From Blastococcus sp. (lineage in GTDB: Bacteria; Actinomycetota; Actinomycetes; Mycobacteriales; Geodermatophilaceae), in the NCBI GenBank assembly GCA_025963345.1, contig JAOPUS010000181.1:1-12921 (forward strand): 12,921 bases of DNA. The letters are read 5' to 3'. Below, piece after piece: positions 5,054 through 11,336 of the stretch; within the stretch, counting starts at the first letter, position 1; each line of letters begins with the position of its first letter. A program made the translations under genes and the position numbers. Under the pieces are notes generated by a model that ran no database searches, had not been told where the DNA came from, and saw only the letters and a program-made list of their open reading frames with translations.

Positions 5054-5067
5054 GTGAGCAAGCTCAC
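5054..5067. promoter_or_regulatory. CRP/FNR-type site upstream of whiB1
   Basis: GTGAGCAAGCTCAC has perfect arms GTGAGC and GCTCAC and the GTGA-N6-TCAC layout of the CRP family. Its centre is about 70 bp upstream of the predicted whiB1 start point, a typical activator distance. Mycobacterial whiB1 is known to be controlled by the CRP homolog Rv3676, which supports the call. Confidence 0.6.
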
Positions 5068-5095
5068 CATGGGCGTGCTAGGCGCGCCACTCGAC

Positions 5096-5121
5096 GGAAC
5101 CACACGCCGCCCCCGAACGTT
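5096..5121 (+). promoter_or_regulatory. SigR-type promoter GGAAC-N18-GTT reading away from whiB1
   Basis: GGAAC (5096-5100), exactly 18 bases, then GTT (5119-5121) preceded by C matches the SigR/SigH consensus. It is intergenic but points on the plus strand into the 3' end of the lipid kinase gene, antisense to it. No convincing gene starts behind it; a GTG at 5139 opens a long frame that is antisense to the kinase. By composition a chance match in a window of this size is not negligible. Confidence 0.35.
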
Positions 5122-5126
5122 GACAA

Positions 5127-5142
5127 GCACGCACCCGCGTGC
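5127..5142 (-). terminator. Short hairpin after the lipid kinase gene
   Basis: GCACGC (5127-5132) and GCGTGC (5137-5142) form a 6-bp stem with an ACCC loop, about 24 bases after the kinase stop on the minus strand, followed by TTGTC. It may be a weak terminator separating this gene from whiB1. Confidence 0.35.
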
Positions 5143-5165
5143 CTGAGAGCATCCGGCGTGGAGGC

Positions 5166-6137
5166 TCAGACGACGACGCGAAGCGCGGCCGGCACGTGAC
5201 GGACGCGCAGGCCCGTCGCGGTACCGAGGTGGTCGCCGTCGACCTGCCAGCCCTGCGGACGGGAGGCGGTCACGGACAGCTCCTCGAGGTCGTGCCGGCG
5301 GTGCACCCGCCGGCCCCAGGTGCCGGAACTCCGGGTCAACGTCCGGCGGAGCGTGCGCAGCATCCGCAGCGGGCCCATCCTGCTCATGCCGAACACGTCC
5401 AGCCCGGTGTCGAAGGACGCCTCGGGGGACGGGTTGACCGGACGCGCGCCCAGGTAGGTCCAGGGGCTGACGTTGGAGACGAGGCAGAGGAACAGGTCGT
5501 CCACCGGCGGCTCCCCGGGCACCTGCAGCGTCATCGCCGGACGACGGCGCTCGCGGCCCAGCAGGAAGGCGGCGGTCGCCTCCCGGACGTAGAGGGAACC
5601 GGTGGACCGCCGTCCCTCGGCCCGTTGGGCCTCGACCCGGGCGATGACCTCGGCGTCGAAGCCGAGGCCGGCGGCGAAGACGAACCAACGCGGGTCGGTC
5701 CAACCGGCCTCCTCGGCGCCGGAGTCCTCCGTCCCGCAGGCGCTCGCGGTGCCGAGGGACACCAGCCGGGTGCGTCCGGCGCGGACCGAGGAGATGATCT
5801 CGGCCGTCGCCTCCACCGGGTCGCGGGAGCGGCCCAGTGCCCGCGAGAAGACGTTCGTCGATCCCCCGGGGACGACGGCCAGCGTCGGCAGGTGCGGCGA
5901 GGGGCCCTTCTCGAGCAGGCCGTTGACGATCTCGTTCACGGTGCCGTCGCCACCGACGGACACCACGAGGTCGATGCCCTCCGCGGCGGCCTGGGCGCCG
6001 AGCTCCTGGCCGTGACCGCGGTGCGTGGTCTCGGCGACGTCGAGCTTGAGCTCGCTGGCGAGGGCGCCGACCAGCACGTCGCGCATCTTCGCGGTGGTGC
6101 TGGTCGCCGCAGGATTGACCACCACGAGCGCACGCAT
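5166..6137 (-). CDS. Diacylglycerol kinase family (DAGK_cat/LCB5) lipid kinase
   Basis: The 323-residue protein begins MRALVVVNPAA, the usual first strand of the DAGK catalytic domain, and carries the nucleotide-binding motif VGGDGTVNEIVNG (G62-G73). PGGSTNVFSRALG (~90-102) follows, where PxGTxNxFAR is usual. The C-terminal beta-sandwich extends to ~320 with the GWQVDGDHLG motif. Family members phosphorylate diacylglycerol, sphingoid bases or related lipids using ATP at the membrane surface; the substrate cannot be told here. From recall a homolog (Rv3218) precedes whiB1 in mycobacteria, as here. The ATG at 6137 has no Shine-Dalgarno sequence, but TAGCCT lies 7 bases upstream, so the mRNA is probably leaderless. 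It is divergent from a small membrane-protein gene. Confidence 0.93.
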   Translation of the reverse strand: MRALVVVNPAATSTTAKMRDVLVGALASELKLDVAETTHRGHGQELGAQAAAEGIDLVVSVGGDGTVNEIVNGLLEKGPSPHLPTLAVVPGGSTNVFSRALGRSRDPVEATAEIISSVRAGRTRLVSLGTASACGTEDSGAEEAGWTDPRWFVFAAGLGFDAEVIARVEAQRAEGRRSTGSLYVREATAAFLLGRERRRPAMTLQVPGEPPVDDLFLCLVSNVSPWTYLGARPVNPSPEASFDTGLDVFGMSRMGPLRMLRTLRRTLTRSSGTWGRRVHRRHDLEELSVTASRPQGWQVDGDHLGTATGLRVRHVPAALRVVV

Positions 6138-6144
6138 GCCCGTC

Positions 6145-6150
6145 AGGCTA
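6145..6150 (-). promoter_or_regulatory. -10 box TAGCCT of the leaderless lipid kinase gene
   Basis: TAGCCT lies 7 bases before the ATG at 6137 on the minus strand. No -35 consensus is recognisable at the right distance. Confidence 0.55.
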
Positions 6151-6205
6151 ACCACGCGGTCGCCGTTTTCCCGGGAGGAAGAGCGCTGGCCCCCGGGGCA
6201 CCGCG

Positions 6206-6211
6206 TAATCT
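6206..6211 (+). promoter_or_regulatory. -10 box TAATCT of the leaderless membrane-protein gene
   Basis: TAATCT ends 7 bases before the GTG at 6219, placing the transcription start at or next to the start codon. There is no Shine-Dalgarno sequence. Confidence 0.6.
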
Positions 6212-6218
6212 CGCCCCC

Positions 6219-6701
6219 GTGACAGAGCCCGCGGGAGTGACGCCGCAGCCGCCCCGCCGGCGCTCTGACCGCCTCTTCGGCAGCGCTGCCGAGCCGTCCG
6301 CGCCACGCCCCGAGCGCCCGCGCGCGCAGGCCCCGCGGACGCTCCGCTGGGCGGCGGTGGTCGTCGGCGTCGAGGCCGCGGCGATCGGGGTGGGGGCGCT
6401 GCTGCTGCTCTATCTGGTCCTCACCAGCACCGCCGACAGCGCGTCCCGCGCGATTGCCGAGGTCGTGGTCGTCGGGGCCGGAGCGGCGCTGCTCGCCACC
6501 GCCGCGGTCGGCCTGTGGCGGGTCGCGAGCTGGGCCCGTGGCCCGGTCATCGTCCTCCAGCTGCTCCTGGCCGCGCTGGCGTACACGACGGCGTTCGAGG
6601 CCGGCCAGCCGACGATCGGGTTGCCCGTGCTGGTGCTGGTGGCCGCCGAGCTCTACCTGCTGGCCACGCCGGAGTCCAGGCTGGCCTACCTGGAGCGTTG
6701 A
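6219..6701 (+). CDS. Small integral membrane protein, four predicted helices (Rv3217c-like position)
   Basis: This 160-residue protein has a Pro/Arg-rich, probably cytoplasmic tail of ~42 residues. Four hydrophobic segments follow: WAAVVVGVEAAAIGVGALLL, then AEVVVVGAGAALLATAAVGL, then GPVIVLQLLLAALAYTTAF, then TIGLPVLVLVAAELYLLATP. No catalytic motif is seen and the function is unknown. GTG 6219 is chosen because it falls right behind a TAATCT -10 box and the upstream open frame is antisense to the kinase. From recall, mycobacteria keep a small membrane protein (Rv3217c) in this place and orientation next to the lipid kinase, which suggests a conserved but uncharacterised partnership. It converges on the HAD gene with only 10 bases between stops and no terminator. 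Confidence 0.8.
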   Translation: MTEPAGVTPQPPRRRSDRLFGSAAEPSAPRPERPRAQAPRTLRWAAVVVGVEAAAIGVGALLLLYLVLTSTADSASRAIAEVVVVGAGAALLATAAVGLWRVASWARGPVIVLQLLLAALAYTTAFEAGQPTIGLPVLVLVAAELYLLATPESRLAYLER

Positions 6702-6711
6702 GCTCCCGCCC

Positions 6712-7494
6712 TCAGACGAGGTCGATGACGTCGGCGATCGAGTCGCAGATCCGGCTGGGGCGGAACGGGAAGCGTGGGACGTCGGCCGCACCGGTCGAGC
6801 CCGAGAGGACGAGGACCGTCTCCAGGCCCGCCTCGATCCCGGCGACGACGTCGGTGTCCATGCGGTCACCGACCATGATCGTGGACTCGGAGTGGGCGTC
6901 GATGCGGTTCATCGCGCTGCGGAACATCATCGGGTTGGGCTTGCCCACGAAGTAGGGCTCGGCGCCGGTGGCTCGCGTGATCATCGCCGCGACGGCGCCG
7001 GTGGCCGGCAGCGGGCCCTCCGGTGACGGGCCGGTGACGTCGGGGTTGGTGGCGATGAACCGGGCCCCCTTGCCGATCAGCCGGATGGCCCGCGTGATCG
7101 CCTCGAACGAGTACGTGCGCGTCTCACCCAGGACGACGTAGTCGGGATCGGTGTCGGTGAGGGTGTACCCGGCCTCGTAGAGGGCCGTCGTCAGCCCGGC
7201 CTCGCCGATCACGTAGGCGGAGCCGCCCGGCAGCTGCGTGTGCAGGAAGTCGGCTGTCGCCAGCGCCGAGGTCCAGATCGATCCCTCCGGCACGTTCAGA
7301 CCGGTGCGGGCCAGCCGGGCGGCGAGATCACGCGGCGTGAAGATCGAGTTGTTGGTCAGCACGAGGAAGCGGCGGCCGCGGTCCACCAGCCGCTCCAGAA
7401 ATTCCGCGGCCCCGGGCAGCGCCTTCTCCTCGTGGACCAGGACGCCGTCCATGTCGGTGAGCCAGCACTCGGCCGGCGCGCGCTCGATGGTCAT
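6712..7494 (-). CDS. HAD-IIA family sugar/nucleotide phosphatase (NagD-like)
   Basis: This 260-residue hydrolase shows all HAD motifs: the nucleophile motif TDMDGVL (Asp14, Asp16), motif II LVLTNNS (Thr47), the conserved lysine in VGKPNPMMF, and the magnesium-binding MVGDRMDTDVVAGIEAG. The cap lies between motifs II and III, and the GxTG-like end VLVLSGSTG is typical of subfamily IIA. Relatives dephosphorylate nucleoside monophosphates, p-nitrophenyl phosphate or phosphoglycolate; the true substrate is unknown. ATG 7494 overlaps the stop of the upstream GNAT gene as ATGA, so it is probably translated by coupling; there is no strong Shine-Dalgarno sequence. It is the last gene of the minus-strand series starting at psd or the phosphatase gene. 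Confidence 0.93.
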   Translation of the reverse strand: MTIERAPAECWLTDMDGVLVHEEKALPGAAEFLERLVDRGRRFLVLTNNSIFTPRDLAARLARTGLNVPEGSIWTSALATADFLHTQLPGGSAYVIGEAGLTTALYEAGYTLTDTDPDYVVLGETRTYSFEAITRAIRLIGKGARFIATNPDVTGPSPEGPLPATGAVAAMITRATGAEPYFVGKPNPMMFRSAMNRIDAHSESTIMVGDRMDTDVVAGIEAGLETVLVLSGSTGAADVPRFPFRPSRICDSIADVIDLV

Positions 7495-7976
7495 CGGTGG
7501 CTCCGGGGCTCGGCGAAGTCGGTCAGGGCGTCGTCGGTGAGACGGAAGACGGTCCACTCGTCCATGGGTACCGCGCCCGCCGCGGTGTAGAACTCGATCG
7601 AGGGCGTGTTCCAGTCGAGCACCGACCACTCCAGCCGCGAGTAGCCGCGCTCGACGGCGACCGCCGCCAGCGTGCGCAGCAGCTCCCTACCCAGGCCGGC
7701 GCCGCGGTGCTCCGGTGAGACGTAGAGGTCCTCGAGGTAGATGCCGTGGGTGCCGCGCCAGGTGGAGAAGTTCAGGAACCACAGTGCGATCCCGACGATC
7801 TCGCCGTCCAGTTCCGCGACGTGGCCGAACAGGGCCGGGGAGTCGCCGAACAGGACGCCGGTGAGCTGCTCCTCGGTGAGGCGCACCTCGTGCAGCGCCT
7901 TCTCGTAGTCGGCCAGCTCCCGGACGAGGCCGACGACCGCCGGGACGTCGTCGGGTCGAACGGGCCGGACGCTCAC
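7491..7976 (-). CDS. SAT-like GNAT acetyltransferase
   Basis: This 161-residue GNAT has acetyl-CoA motif A at LYVSPEHRGAGLGRELLRTL. LVRELADYEKALHEVRLTEEQL, described here by its ends LVRELADYEK and RLTEEQL, precedes it, and GYSRLEWSVLDWNTPSIEFY and PMDEWTVFRLT follow. These segments are characteristic of the spermidine/spermine (diamine) N-acetyltransferase-like group, some of which use thialysine or polyamines; the substrate here is not provable. GTG 7976 overlaps the pssA stop as GTGA and has a strong AAGGAGG site inside the end of pssA. The stop overlaps the HAD start as ATGA. It is therefore locked into one translational unit with pssA and the HAD gene. Confidence 0.92.
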   Translation of the reverse strand: MSVRPVRPDDVPAVVGLVRELADYEKALHEVRLTEEQLTGVLFGDSPALFGHVAELDGEIVGIALWFLNFSTWRGTHGIYLEDLYVSPEHRGAGLGRELLRTLAAVAVERGYSRLEWSVLDWNTPSIEFYTAAGAVPMDEWTVFRLTDDALTDFAEPRSHR

Positions 7977-8773
7977 GAGAGGGCCTCCTTGAGCCGCGCC
8001 GGCAGCAGCCGGGCCAGCGGCGCGACGATCGGGACGAGGATCGGGGCGAGCAGGTAGCCGTAGGCCAGCAGGATGCCGGTGACGACCGGGACGGTCGCGA
8101 AGCCGATCACCAACACCACAGCGGTCGCGATGAGCACGTACGGGCGGCCGCTCTTCGGGCTGACCAGCGACCGGAACGACCGGAACCGGATGTTCGTGAC
8201 CATCAGCAGCGCCGGGACCGCGACGACCAGCAGCACCCACAGCCGGTCGCGGCCCTGCATCTGGTCACCGAAAGCGAAGACCGACGCCAGGACGACGCCG
8301 GCCGCACCGGGGCTGGGCATGCCGATGAAGTACCGCTTGTCGGCGGTCGGGTCGATCGTGGTGTTGAACCGGGCCAGCCGGATAGCCGCGCAGGCCACCC
8401 ACAGGAAGCAGACCACCCAGCCCAGGGGGTCCCACTCGTCGCGGCCCTCCGAGAACAGCGTGAAGGCCAGCAGAGCGGGGGCCAGCCCGAAGGAGACCAG
8501 GTCGGCCAGCGAGTCGAACTGGAGGCCGAAGGGCGTGACCGCGCCGACCAGCCGGGCGACGGCGCCGTCGGTGATGTCGAAGACGACCGACAGCCCGATC
8601 AGCACCGCAGCCAGCGCGTGATCGCCGCGGATCGAGACCAGGATCGCGGCGAAGCCGCAGAACATGTTGCCGAGCGTGAAGAGGCTGGGCAGCGTCGCCA
8701 GGGCGCGGCGGCGGGTGCCACGGACGGAACCGCGGACGAACTCCACGGTGGTCGTGCGCCGGGTCGGGGGCAT
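7973..8773 (-). CDS. pssA: CDP-diacylglycerol-serine O-phosphatidyltransferase
   Basis: This 266-residue polytopic membrane enzyme carries the complete CDP-alcohol phosphatidyltransferase signature D66-x2-D69-G70-x2-A73-R74-x8-G83-x3-D87-x3-D91 (DITDGAVARLVG ... FDSLAD). The N-terminus TLPSLFTLGNMFCGFAAI is typical of PssA. It transfers a phosphatidyl group from CDP-diacylglycerol to serine at the cytoplasmic membrane. The neighbouring psd product decarboxylates the resulting phosphatidylserine, so the pair makes phosphatidylethanolamine. About six to seven hydrophobic helices are visible. ATG 8773 lies 14 bases after the psd stop, indicating co-transcription; the Shine-Dalgarno sequence is weak. 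Its 3' end contains the ribosome binding site of the following GNAT. Confidence 0.96.
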   Translation of the reverse strand: MPPTRRTTTVEFVRGSVRGTRRRALATLPSLFTLGNMFCGFAAILVSIRGDHALAAVLIGLSVVFDITDGAVARLVGAVTPFGLQFDSLADLVSFGLAPALLAFTLFSEGRDEWDPLGWVVCFLWVACAAIRLARFNTTIDPTADKRYFIGMPSPGAAGVVLASVFAFGDQMQGRDRLWVLLVVAVPALLMVTNIRFRSFRSLVSPKSGRPYVLIATAVVLVIGFATVPVVTGILLAYGYLLAPILVPIVAPLARLLPARLKEALS

Positions 8774-8787
8774 GGGTCGCGATCCCG

Positions 8788-9453
8788 TCAGCCGACCGAG
8801 GGCCAGCGCGCGATGACGGTCTCGCCGCCGCGCACACGCTGGCCCTTCGTCACGGTGATCGTGCACTCGGGCGGCAGGAACACGTCCATCCGGGAGCCGA
8901 ACTTCATCAAACCCATCCGCTCGCCGGTCGCGAGCCGCTGGCCGGGCCCGGTGCGGGTCACGATCCGCCGGGCGAGGACGCCGACGATCTGCCGGAAGAC
9001 GACCGTGCGCTCGCCGTCGCGCAGCCAGAGCTCACTGCGCTCGTTCTTGTGTGCGGACTCCTTGCGGAAGGCGGCGAGGAAGCTGCCCTTCCGGTAGGAG
9101 CTCTCGACGACCTCGCCGCGGTACGGCGACCGGTTCACGTGCACGTCGACGACGGACAGGAAGACGCTGATCTGCTGCCAGTCGCCCTCGGGGGCGACAC
9201 CCGGCTGTGGCTCCCCGGCCACCATCACCACGCCGTCGGCGGGGGAGAGCACCTCCTCCGGCTCCGGGGTCGTGGTGTCGCAGCGGCGATCGGGATCGCG
9301 GAAGAAGAGGGCCATGTAGGCCGAGAGGCCCAGGAATGGCCAGGCGAGCGCCCGCGGCCAGCGACGGCCGGTCGTGCGTCCCGCGAGGGCGAGGAGGGCC
9401 GCTGGGGCCAAGGGTCCGGTGATGAAAGGCCACCCGGCCCGGTCGATGCGCAT
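8788..9453 (-). CDS. psd: Phosphatidylserine decarboxylase proenzyme
   Basis: This 221-residue protein belongs to the short bacterial PSD group. The autocatalytic cleavage site is in LMKFGSRMDVF: the chain splits between Gly186 and Ser187, and Ser187 becomes the pyruvoyl cofactor of the small alpha subunit. Other family blocks are FFRDPDRRC, LSPADGVV, ISVFLSVVDVHVNRSPYRG and SYRKGSFLAAFRKES with the catalytic-site histidine region VHVNR. An N-terminal hydrophobic stretch (FITGPLAPAALLALAG) and WPFLGLSAYMALFF anchor it to the membrane. ATG 9453 is preferred over an in-frame TTG at 9462. TAACGT lies 9 bases upstream, so the mRNA may be nearly leaderless. The gene is 31 bases after the phosphatase gene and 14 before pssA. 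Confidence 0.95.
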   Translation of the reverse strand: MRIDRAGWPFITGPLAPAALLALAGRTTGRRWPRALAWPFLGLSAYMALFFRDPDRRCDTTTPEPEEVLSPADGVVMVAGEPQPGVAPEGDWQQISVFLSVVDVHVNRSPYRGEVVESSYRKGSFLAAFRKESAHKNERSELWLRDGERTVVFRQIVGVLARRIVTRTGPGQRLATGERMGLMKFGSRMDVFLPPECTITVTKGQRVRGGETVIARWPSVG

Positions 9454-9462
9454 GGTGGTCAA

Positions 9463-9468
9463 ACGTTA
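9463..9468 (-). promoter_or_regulatory. -10 box TAACGT ahead of psd
   Basis: TAACGT on the minus strand lies 9 bases before the psd ATG. TTGACC (9488-9483) is a possible -35 but the 14-base spacing is short. It would let psd-pssA be expressed separately from the upstream phosphatase gene. Confidence 0.4.
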
Positions 9469-9484
9469 CCGGCCGCCGCCGGGG

Positions 9485-10750
9485 TCAACCCGCACGTGCG
9501 GTCAGGACGGGTGCCGAGGCGCGGTCGGGGTCGGCGCCCTGCTCGGTGTTCCGCCCGCGCGGTGGCCCGCCGTACCAGTCGAGACAGACCATGGTGGCGT
9601 CGTCGCGCAGGTTGCCTCCGGTGGCCTTCAGGACCGCGGCGCCGAGCTCGTGCACCACCTCGCGCGGGTGCAGGTCGGCGGTGTCGGCCAGGGCAGCCGC
9701 GACGTCGAGGTTGACGGCGTTGCGCTCCTGCATCCCGTCGGTCAGCAGCACGATGCGGTCGCCCGGCTCGAGCGAGAAGGGCTGGACGTCGAAGGCCTTG
9801 CCGGGCAGGACGCCGAACGGCGCCTCGATGCGCAGGCCGATCTCCTCCACCCGTCCCTTCCGGAGGCGGAGCGGGAACGGGTGGCCGGCGTTGACGATGG
9901 CGGCGGTACCGGTCCGCAGGTCGACCCGCATGAGCTGACCGGTGACGAACTGGCCGGGCGCCGCGTTCTCGGCCAGACAGTCATTGGCGTACCGGGCCTG
10001 CTCGCCGAGGTCCAGGCCCTTCCTCCGCCCGTTGCGCAGGCCGCCGACGAGCAGGGTGGCGAGCAGGGCAGCGGCCACCTGGTGTCCGACCGCGTCGGTG
10101 ATCGACACCTGCAGGCAATTACGGTCGAGGGTGTAGTCGAAGGTGTCGCCACCCACGGAACTGGCCGGCTCCAGCCAGCCGGCCAGGGTGAACTGCCCCG
10201 CCTCACAGGTGTAGGAGGCAGGCAGCAGCCGCCGCTGGATCTCCGCGGCCAGCGCGAAGGGCTGCGAGCGCTGGCCCCACTCGAACACGTCGGTGTGCCG
10301 GCGGGCGGCGATGACGACGTAGGCCAGGGCGTGCGCCGCGCTGGAGATGTCGGCGACCTCCGGCGCGGAGGGATGTCGGGGCAGCACCAGCTCCAGCAGT
10401 CCGATCGCGTCGCCCCGGTCGGTGACCGGCACGGTCACCCGCGCCCCGTCGTCGAGCGCCTGCACATCGGCCTGCTGGGTGCGGAGGACCTGGTCGTAGT
10501 GCGTGCCGGCGAGCGGCAGGGTCTCGGCCTGCTCGACCCCGCGGCTCCGGGCACCCTCGACACGGCCCGCGGAGGTCAGCCGGACGACGGCACGGCCGGT
10601 GAAATCTGAGATCAGGAGCGTCACTGCCCGGGCGTCGACCATCTCACCGAGGGCGGACGCGACCGCCTCGACGGCGTCGATCGGTGCTGCCGCCTCGACC
10701 TTCTCCAGAAGTGCCCCGACGTCGATCAATGGACCCTTCGAGCCGCGCAT
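9485..10750 (-). CDS. GAF-domain PP2C/SpoIIE-type serine phosphatase
   Basis: This 421-residue protein has a GAF-like sensory region (~15-160; ends near AAHALAYVVIAARRHTDVFE), a linker helix QPFALAAEIQRRLLPASY, and an SpoIIE/RsbU-type PP2C domain. Metal-binding motifs are intact: VGGDTFDY (Asp202), DAVGHQVAAALL, NAGHPFPLRL, LLTDGMQE (Asp338) and RDDATMV (Asp383/384). Such enzymes dephosphorylate anti-anti-sigma (STAS) proteins in partner-switching stress pathways; no STAS or anti-sigma kinase gene is in the window. No membrane helix is seen. ATG 10750 follows TAGGGT by exactly 6 bases, so the mRNA is predicted to be leaderless. It is in the same direction as psd, 31 bases ahead, so read-through into phospholipid genes is possible. 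The ~25-residue C-terminal tail is unstructured. Confidence 0.93.
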   Translation of the reverse strand: MRGSKGPLIDVGALLEKVEAAAPIDAVEAVASALGEMVDARAVTLLISDFTGRAVVRLTSAGRVEGARSRGVEQAETLPLAGTHYDQVLRTQQADVQALDDGARVTVPVTDRGDAIGLLELVLPRHPSAPEVADISSAAHALAYVVIAARRHTDVFEWGQRSQPFALAAEIQRRLLPASYTCEAGQFTLAGWLEPASSVGGDTFDYTLDRNCLQVSITDAVGHQVAAALLATLLVGGLRNGRRKGLDLGEQARYANDCLAENAAPGQFVTGQLMRVDLRTGTAAIVNAGHPFPLRLRKGRVEEIGLRIEAPFGVLPGKAFDVQPFSLEPGDRIVLLTDGMQERNAVNLDVAAALADTADLHPREVVHELGAAVLKATGGNLRDDATMVCLDWYGGPPRGRNTEQGADPDRASAPVLTARAG

Positions 10751-10756
10751 GGGCAG

Positions 10757-10762
10757 ACCCTA
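10757..10762 (-). promoter_or_regulatory. -10 box TAGGGT of the leaderless GAF-PP2C gene
   Basis: TAGGGT is followed by six bases and ATG on the minus strand. There is no Shine-Dalgarno sequence and no clear -35. Confidence 0.6.
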
Positions 10763-10807
10763 GGCGCGTGCGCGAATTCGCCGGGATCGGACGGGTTGGA
10801 CACAGGA

Positions 10808-10850
10808 CGGCGCTGCCGGGCCGCCCGTCGCAGAGTGGCCGGCAGCGCCG
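10808..10850 (-). terminator. sodN terminator
   Basis: CGGCGCTGCCGG (10808-10819) and CCGGCAGCGCCG (10839-10850) form a perfect 12-bp stem around 19 bases, 15 bases after the sodN stop codon. On the minus strand it is followed by TCCTGTGT rather than a T-run. Confidence 0.75.
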
Positions 10851-10865
10851 GGGGAACGCGAGAGA

Positions 10866-11270
10866 TCAGGCGGCGGCCTTGGTCTCCCAGAAGATCTTGT
10901 CGATCTCGGCGATGAGGTCGAGGAGCTTCTGACCCTCCGCCGGGTCCATGCTGCCCTTGCCGCCGGCCGCACCGGCCTGCTTGGTGGCCTTGTTGAACAG
11001 CTCGTGCAGCTGCGGGTACTTCTCGAAGTGCGGGGGCTTGAAGTAGTCGGTCCACAGCACCCACAGGTGATGCTTGACCAGCTCCGCCCGCTGCTCCTTG
11101 ATCAGGATGGCGCGGGTGCGGAAGACCGGGTCCTCGTTGCCCTGGTACTTCTCCTGGATGGCCTTGACGGACTCGGCCTCGATACGGGCCTGGGCCGGGT
11201 CGTACACGCCGCAGGGGAGGTCGCAGTGCGCGGTGGCCTCGACGGCGGAGAACATGCTGCTGAAGCGCAT
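10866..11270 (-). CDS. sodN: Nickel superoxide dismutase precursor
   Basis: This 134-residue precursor has the nickel-hook sequence HCDLPCGVYDP directly after a 14-residue propeptide (MRFSSMFSAVEATA). Cleavage before His15 would give a 120-residue mature enzyme with His1, Cys2 and Cys6 as nickel ligands. The rest is the four-helix bundle of NiSOD (KHHLWVLWTDYFKPPHFEKY, then LLDLIAEIDKIFWETKA). It converts superoxide to peroxide and oxygen in the cytoplasm as a hexamer in Streptomyces. GGAGG lies 7-8 bases before the ATG. The maturation protease gene sodX is divergent, 66 bases away. In Streptomyces sodN is repressed through the nickel regulator Nur when nickel is scarce; no Nur-box-like sequence was recognised here, but an inverted repeat overlaps the predicted promoter. 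Confidence 0.98.
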   Translation of the reverse strand: MRFSSMFSAVEATAHCDLPCGVYDPAQARIEAESVKAIQEKYQGNEDPVFRTRAILIKEQRAELVKHHLWVLWTDYFKPPHFEKYPQLHELFNKATKQAGAAGGKGSMDPAEGQKLLDLIAEIDKIFWETKAAA

Positions 11271-11297
11271 GGAAGTCCCTCCGGATGTCGTGAATTC

Positions 11298-11315
11298 GGG
11301 TCGTCTGCGACCCTA
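11298..11315. promoter_or_regulatory. Inverted repeat overlapping the predicted sodN -10 box
   Basis: GGGTCG (11298-11303) and CGACCC (11308-11313) are perfect arms separated by TCTG, between divergent sodN and sodX. TAGGGT on the minus strand (11315-11310) is a likely sodN -10 box, giving a ~33-base leader with a Shine-Dalgarno sequence. The repeat covers that -10 and the start point, a typical repressor position. The regulator is unknown. Confidence 0.45.
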
Positions 11316-11336
11316 CTCGCGGTGATCGCCAGCGAC

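Noticed and set aside
6150..6175. GGGAA and GTT on the minus strand upstream of the lipid kinase as a SigR promoter.
   Set aside because: The spacing is about 15 bases instead of 18, and a TAGCCT -10 box explains the start better.
5139..6218. A 360-codon in-frame upstream extension of the membrane-protein gene beginning just behind the SigR-type promoter.
   Set aside because: It lies antisense to the well-supported lipid kinase and its translation has no recognisable motif; the membrane protein has its own -10 box and GTG at 6219.
9374..10609. A 411-codon plus-strand frame across psd and the PP2C gene.
   Set aside because: Antisense to two genes with complete catalytic motifs; no domain in its translation.
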